Shown one piece after another: positions 59,211 to 62,380 of a stretch of 62,380 bases of DNA; the first letter of the stretch is position 1, and every line of letters begins with the position of its first letter. Both the position numbers and the translations under genes were made by a program. The stretch comes from Clostridia bacterium (GTDB lineage Bacteria > Bacillota > Clostridia > Christensenellales > Aristaeellaceae). The DNA is taken from assembly GCA_017473345.1 (NCBI GenBank), contig JAFULL010000117.1, forward strand, positions 1 to 62,380, read 5' to 3'. A model generated the notes under the pieces. That model made no database searches and had not been told where the DNA came from. It saw only the letters and a list, made by a program, of their open reading frames with translations.

Positions 59211-59738
59211 ATGGATCTGTTCGAAGCGATCTCTGCCCGCCGCAGCTACCGTGGAATGTATAAGCCTGACCCTGTACCGCGCGAGCATCTGAGGATGATC
59301 ATGCAGGCTGCTCTGGATGCGCCGTCCGGCTGCAACAAGCAAACCACCAGCGTGATTGCTGTTGATGATCCTGCCCTGGTCAAACATTTGGGAACCATGC
59401 TCGAAAGGGATGATTTTGCCTCTGCTCCCGCAGCCATCTGTATTCTGACTGAGCGAAAGATTGCTTACCGCGATCGTACATTCTACATTCAGGATTACTC
59501 TGCCGCCATTCAAAATGCGCTTCTTGCCATCACAGGGCTGGGCTATGAAAGCTGCTGGGTGGAAGGTCATATTACCGATGCCGATCAGATCGGCCGTCAG
59601 ATGGCGGATGTACTGGGCGTACCTGAGCACATTGAACTGGTGGCTTACCTGCCGGTCGGCCTTGCCGCAGAAGAAGGCAACCGCGTACGAAAACTGCCTT
59701 TTGAAGAGCGTGCATGGTTCAACGGCTACCGCCTGTGA
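59211..59738 (+). CDS. Nitroreductase family protein
   Basis: This 175-residue FMN-dependent oxidoreductase has the family start FEAISARRSYRGM (4-16), which includes FMN phosphate-binding arginines. DAPSGCNKQTTSVIAV near 41-56 and AITGLGYESCWVEGH near 104-118 are further family motifs. Related enzymes reduce nitroaromatics, quinones or flavins with NAD(P)H. GGGAGG precedes ATG 59211; an in-frame GTG two codons earlier is less well spaced. It is a single-gene unit downstream of the candidate small RNA. Confidence 0.9.
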   Translation: MDLFEAISARRSYRGMYKPDPVPREHLRMIMQAALDAPSGCNKQTTSVIAVDDPALVKHLGTMLERDDFASAPAAICILTERKIAYRDRTFYIQDYSAAIQNALLAITGLGYESCWVEGHITDADQIGRQMADVLGVPEHIELVAYLPVGLAAEEGNRVRKLPFEERAWFNGYRL

Positions 59739-59774
59739 CAGTGCGAAATGGTTGCATTTCTTTTGATTTTGCCC

Positions 59775-59803
59775 TTGTTTCAACCAAGTGAACGTGATAT
59801 GAT
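59775..59803 (+). promoter_or_regulatory. Promoter of the DUF1846-AEC operon
   Basis: TTGTTT (59775-59780) and TATGAT (59798-59803) are separated by 17 bp, 38 bp before ATG 59842. Confidence 0.65.
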
Positions 59804-59841
59804 GATTCGGTTGGGACATTCTCATGAGGAGGACAATCGGC

Positions 59842-61323
59842 ATGCGCATTGGGTTTGATCACGACCGTTATACGGCCATGCAGTCGGAACATATCCGTCA
59901 GCGTATAGAGCAATTCGGCGGCAAGCTTTATCTGGAACTGGGCGGCAAGCTGTTTGACGACTTCCACGCTTCCCGCGTGCTTCCCGGCTTCCGTCCGGAC
60001 AGCAAGGTGAGTATGCTGCTCAATCTGCGTGATCAGGCGGAACTGGTCATTGCCATCAATGCCGATGATATCGAAAAAAGCAAGGTGCGCGGCGATCTGG
60101 GCATCACCTACGACGCTGACGTGCTGCGCCTGATCGACGCTTTCCGCGGCATTGGTCTGTATGTTGGCAGCGTGGTGCTTACCCGCTGGCGTTCGCAGCA
60201 TTCCGCCGTGCTGTTCAAGCAGCGTCTGGAAAAGCTGGGCATCCGCGTTTTCCGCCACTTTCCCATCGAGGGTTATCCCTACGAGGTGGAAAAAATCGTC
60301 AGCGACGAAGGCTTTGGTCAGGATGAATACATCGAGACCACCCGTCCGCTGGTGCTTGTTACCGCCCCCGGCCCCGGCAGCGGCAAAATGGCTGTGTGTC
60401 TTAGCCAGCTTTATCAGGAGCATAAGCGCGGCATCAAGGCCGGCTATGCTAAATTTGAAACCTTCCCCATCTGGAATCTCCCCCTCAACCACCCCGTCAA
60501 CATGGCCTACGAGGCTGCCACGGCCGATCTGGATGACGTGAACATGATCGACCCCTATCATTTGGAAGCCTATGGCGTGACCACCGTCAACTACAACCGC
60601 GACGTTGAAATTTTCCCTGTGCTCAATGCCGTTTTTGAGCGTATTTACGGCACTTCTCCCTACAAATCCCCCACGGATATGGGCGTGAACATGATCGCCA
60701 GCTGCATCAGCGACGACGAAGCCTGCCGCGACGCCGCCAAGCAGGAGATCATCCGCCGTTACTATGCCGCCCGCTGCACGCTGGTGCAGGGCCGCACTGA
60801 GCAGGCCGAGGTGGATACCCTGCAGCGCATCATGCAGAAGGTGGGCCTCACCTCTGAAATGCGCCCCGTCATCGCCGCAGCCCGTCAGCGCGCCGAGGAG
60901 ACCGAAGCGCCTGCACTGGCCATCGAACTGCCGGACGGCCGCATCGTAACCGGCAAAACCAGCAACCTGCTGGGCCCGTCTGCCGCACTGATTCTCAACG
61001 CGCTCAAGGCGCTGGGCGGCATTGACGAAGACACCAAGCTCATGTCCCCCACCGTTATCGAGCCCATTCAGACCCTCAAGTGCGATTATCTGGGCAACCA
61101 CAACCCTCGCCTGCACTCTGACGAGGTGCTCGTTGCCCTGTCCATCTGTGCCGCCACTTCCGCAACTGCAGCTCACGCCATGCGTCAGCTGCCGCTGCTG
61201 GCCCATTGTGAAGCGCACTCCACTGTCATTCTGCCGCAGGTTGATGACAACATCTTCAAGCGGCTCAAGATCAACCTTACCTGCGACGCAAAGTATCAGA
61301 CGCACAAGCTGTACCACAAATAA
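59842..61323 (+). CDS. DUF1846 family protein
   Basis: This 493-residue protein matches the DUF1846 family of large, well-conserved proteins with no assigned function. [10 protein letters not shown] begins the family core. [21 protein letters not shown] near 173-193 resembles a P-loop, so it may bind a nucleotide. A helical region follows, and [21 protein letters not shown] near 372-392 is also conserved. No signal peptide or membrane segment is seen. ATG 59842 follows GAGGAGG. The AEC transporter gene follows 12 bp later with no promoter between, so the two are an operon. Confidence 0.88.
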   Translation: MRIGFDHDRYTAMQSEHIRQRIEQFGGKLYLELGGKLFDDFHASRVLPGFRPDSKVSMLLNLRDQAELVIAINADDIEKSKVRGDLGITYDADVLRLIDAFRGIGLYVGSVVLTRWRSQHSAVLFKQRLEKLGIRVFRHFPIEGYPYEVEKIVSDEGFGQDEYIETTRPLVLVTAPGPGSGKMAVCLSQLYQEHKRGIKAGYAKFETFPIWNLPLNHPVNMAYEAATADLDDVNMIDPYHLEAYGVTTVNYNRDVEIFPVLNAVFERIYGTSPYKSPTDMGVNMIASCISDDEACRDAAKQEIIRRYYAARCTLVQGRTEQAEVDTLQRIMQKVGLTSEMRPVIAAARQRAEETEAPALAIELPDGRIVTGKTSNLLGPSAALILNALKALGGIDEDTKLMSPTVIEPIQTLKCDYLGNHNPRLHSDEVLVALSICAATSATAAHAMRQLPLLAHCEAHSTVILPQVDDNIFKRLKINLTCDAKYQTHKLYHK

Positions 61324-61335
61324 GGATGGTATGCC

Positions 61336-62274
61336 ATGGAAAATCTGCTCCTGAGCATTGAGATCGTACTGCCGCTGTTTCTGGTGATGATGGTGGGGTA
61401 TTTCTGCAAGTCCACTGGTCTGGTCACGGAAACGCTTGCCAAACAGATGAACGGTTTGGTCTTCCGCGTTTTTCTGCCGGTGCTTCTTTGCAAAAACATC
61501 TACACCAGTTCGCTGGAATCACTGATGAATCCTACCGTGTTTATCACTGCAGGTGTTGGCATTGTGCTGATGTTCTTCCTTCTGATCTTTGTGATCCCCA
61601 GGATCGAGAAGGACCGCAAAGCCTGCGGCGCAATGATTCAGGCATGCTTTCGCGGCAATTATGCCTACTTTGGCATTCCAATGGTGCAATCCATGTTCCC
61701 CAATGCCGATACCAGCGTCGCTTCTCTGCTGGTGGTGATCGTCGTGCCGCTGTTCAACGTGCTGGCCGTAATCGATTTGGAGCTGTTCCGCGGCGGCAAG
61801 GCCGACCCGAAACAAATCCTCAAAAAAATCGTCACCAACCCGCTCATTCTTGGCTCGCTGGCCGGTCTGATCATTCTGCTGACAGGTCTGCAGATTCCTT
61901 CCATACTGCAAAAACCCATTGATGATCTCAGCAAAATCGCCACGCCTTTGGCCCTGTTTTTGCTTGGTGCATCCATCAACTTTGGCAAAACCGGCGCTCA
62001 TGCGCGTCAGCTGTCTATCTGCGTACTGAGCAAGCTGGTCATCTTCCCGCTACTGGCTGTCATTCTGTCAGCCCTTATGGGCATGCGCGGTGTAGAACTG
62101 GCCTGCATGCTGATCGTCTTTGGCGCGCCCGCCGCCGTCAATTCCGCTGTAATGGCTCAGCAAATGGGCTCTGACGGAGACCTTGCCACCGAAGCCGTTG
62201 TGTTTACAACAGCGTTCTCTGCGCTGACCATGTTCCTGTTCGTCTTTGCGCTGAAGACGCTGGGAATGATTTAA
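61336..62274 (+). CDS. AEC family transporter
   Basis: This 312-residue membrane protein has about ten hydrophobic helices in two halves, as in the auxin efflux carrier/malate permease group. The N-terminus LLLSIEIVLPLFLVMMVGYFCKSTG and the mid-protein TPLALFLLGASINFG (near 197-211) are typical. Members export or import organic acids or other small molecules; the substrate is not clear. AAGGATGG precedes ATG 61336. The last 36 bases of the gene lie inside the terminal palindrome, so its end should be checked against an independent assembly. Confidence 0.87.
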   Translation: MENLLLSIEIVLPLFLVMMVGYFCKSTGLVTETLAKQMNGLVFRVFLPVLLCKNIYTSSLESLMNPTVFITAGVGIVLMFFLLIFVIPRIEKDRKACGAMIQACFRGNYAYFGIPMVQSMFPNADTSVASLLVVIVVPLFNVLAVIDLELFRGGKADPKQILKKIVTNPLILGSLAGLIILLTGLQIPSILQKPIDDLSKIATPLALFLLGASINFGKTGAHARQLSICVLSKLVIFPLLAVILSALMGMRGVELACMLIVFGAPAAVNSAVMAQQMGSDGDLATEAVVFTTAFSALTMFLFVFALKTLGMI

Positions 62275-62380
62275 GTGTGTGAAAGTATGCGAGAGGGGCC
62301 CTTCTTTTGCAAAAGAAGGGCCCCTCTCGCATACTTTCACACACTTAAATCATTCCCAGCGTCTTCAGCGCAAAGACGAA
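62239..62380. repeat. Perfect 142-nt palindrome at the window end
   Basis: Bases 62310-62380 are the exact reverse complement of 62239-62309, centred on TTGCAA. The left arm includes the last 36 bases of the AEC gene. The inner part (about 62290-62330) could be a natural terminator hairpin. The rest, with coding sequence mirrored, looks like a fold-back assembly artefact at a contig end. Confidence 0.9.

Overview
The window looks like a chromosomal segment of an anaerobic, monoderm member of the Bacillota (class Clostridia), probably from a gut-like, plant-fibre-rich habitat. The evidence is strong AGGAGG ribosome binding sites, many sigma-A promoters with 17-bp spacers, a Gram-positive LexA box, [FeFe] hydrogenases, an NfnAB transhydrogenase, and many enzymes for plant polysaccharides. 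GC content is moderate (about 53% by eye). An order such as Christensenellales is only a guess. No rRNA, insertion sequence, phage gene or CRISPR array was seen.

Layout. 1-24 kb is a carbohydrate-use region: the end of kduI, a GH2 beta-mannosidase, a MATE exporter, a GH3 beta-glucosidase, a five-gene Opp-type ABC importer that probably takes up oligosaccharides, an MFS transporter, a frameshifted flavodoxin-like gene, a four-gene operon (DUF6259-like protein, mannose-6-phosphate isomerase, ROK kinase, GH50-like hydrolase) and a GH36 alpha-galactosidase. This set suits galactomannan or glucomannan side-chain and backbone breakdown. kduI, with the GH4 alpha-galacturonidase at 44-45 kb, adds pectin use. 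24-33.3 kb holds two tRNA-Ser genes and redox metabolism: an FAD protein, ridA-nfnA-nfnB, and a convergent hydrogenase operon with a group B-type [FeFe] hydrogenase, a SpoIIE-type phosphatase, a PAS-containing group C-type (sensory) hydrogenase and a small [2Fe-2S] protein.

33.6-39.3 kb is the most unusual locus. It is a Dlt-like operon (adenylation enzyme, carrier protein, MBOAT acyltransferase, membrane-anchored SGNH-like protein) that also contains a fold-type III PLP decarboxylase. It may load an amino acid on a carrier, remodel it, and attach it to a cell-surface polymer. 39.3-50.1 kb is mixed: a GHL10-like hydrolase, a ferredoxin-type protein divergent from a Crp/Fnr regulator, a phenylacetate-CoA ligase/ACT pair, a GH4 enzyme, a HAD phosphatase/mutase, GNAT plus PIG-L-like proteins, and a LexA-controlled polY-yolD pair.

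50.2-56.9 kb is a ribose-type sugar ABC operon with two Gfo/Idh/MocA oxidoreductases and a sugar phosphate isomerase/epimerase-like enzyme. 57-62.4 kb holds small genes (SGNH hydrolase, lipoprotein, zinc ribbon, MntR-like regulator, nitroreductase), a probable unannotated small RNA with its own promoter and terminator, a DUF1846 gene and an AEC transporter. The window ends in a perfect 142-nt palindrome that includes coding sequence and is probably an assembly fold-back.
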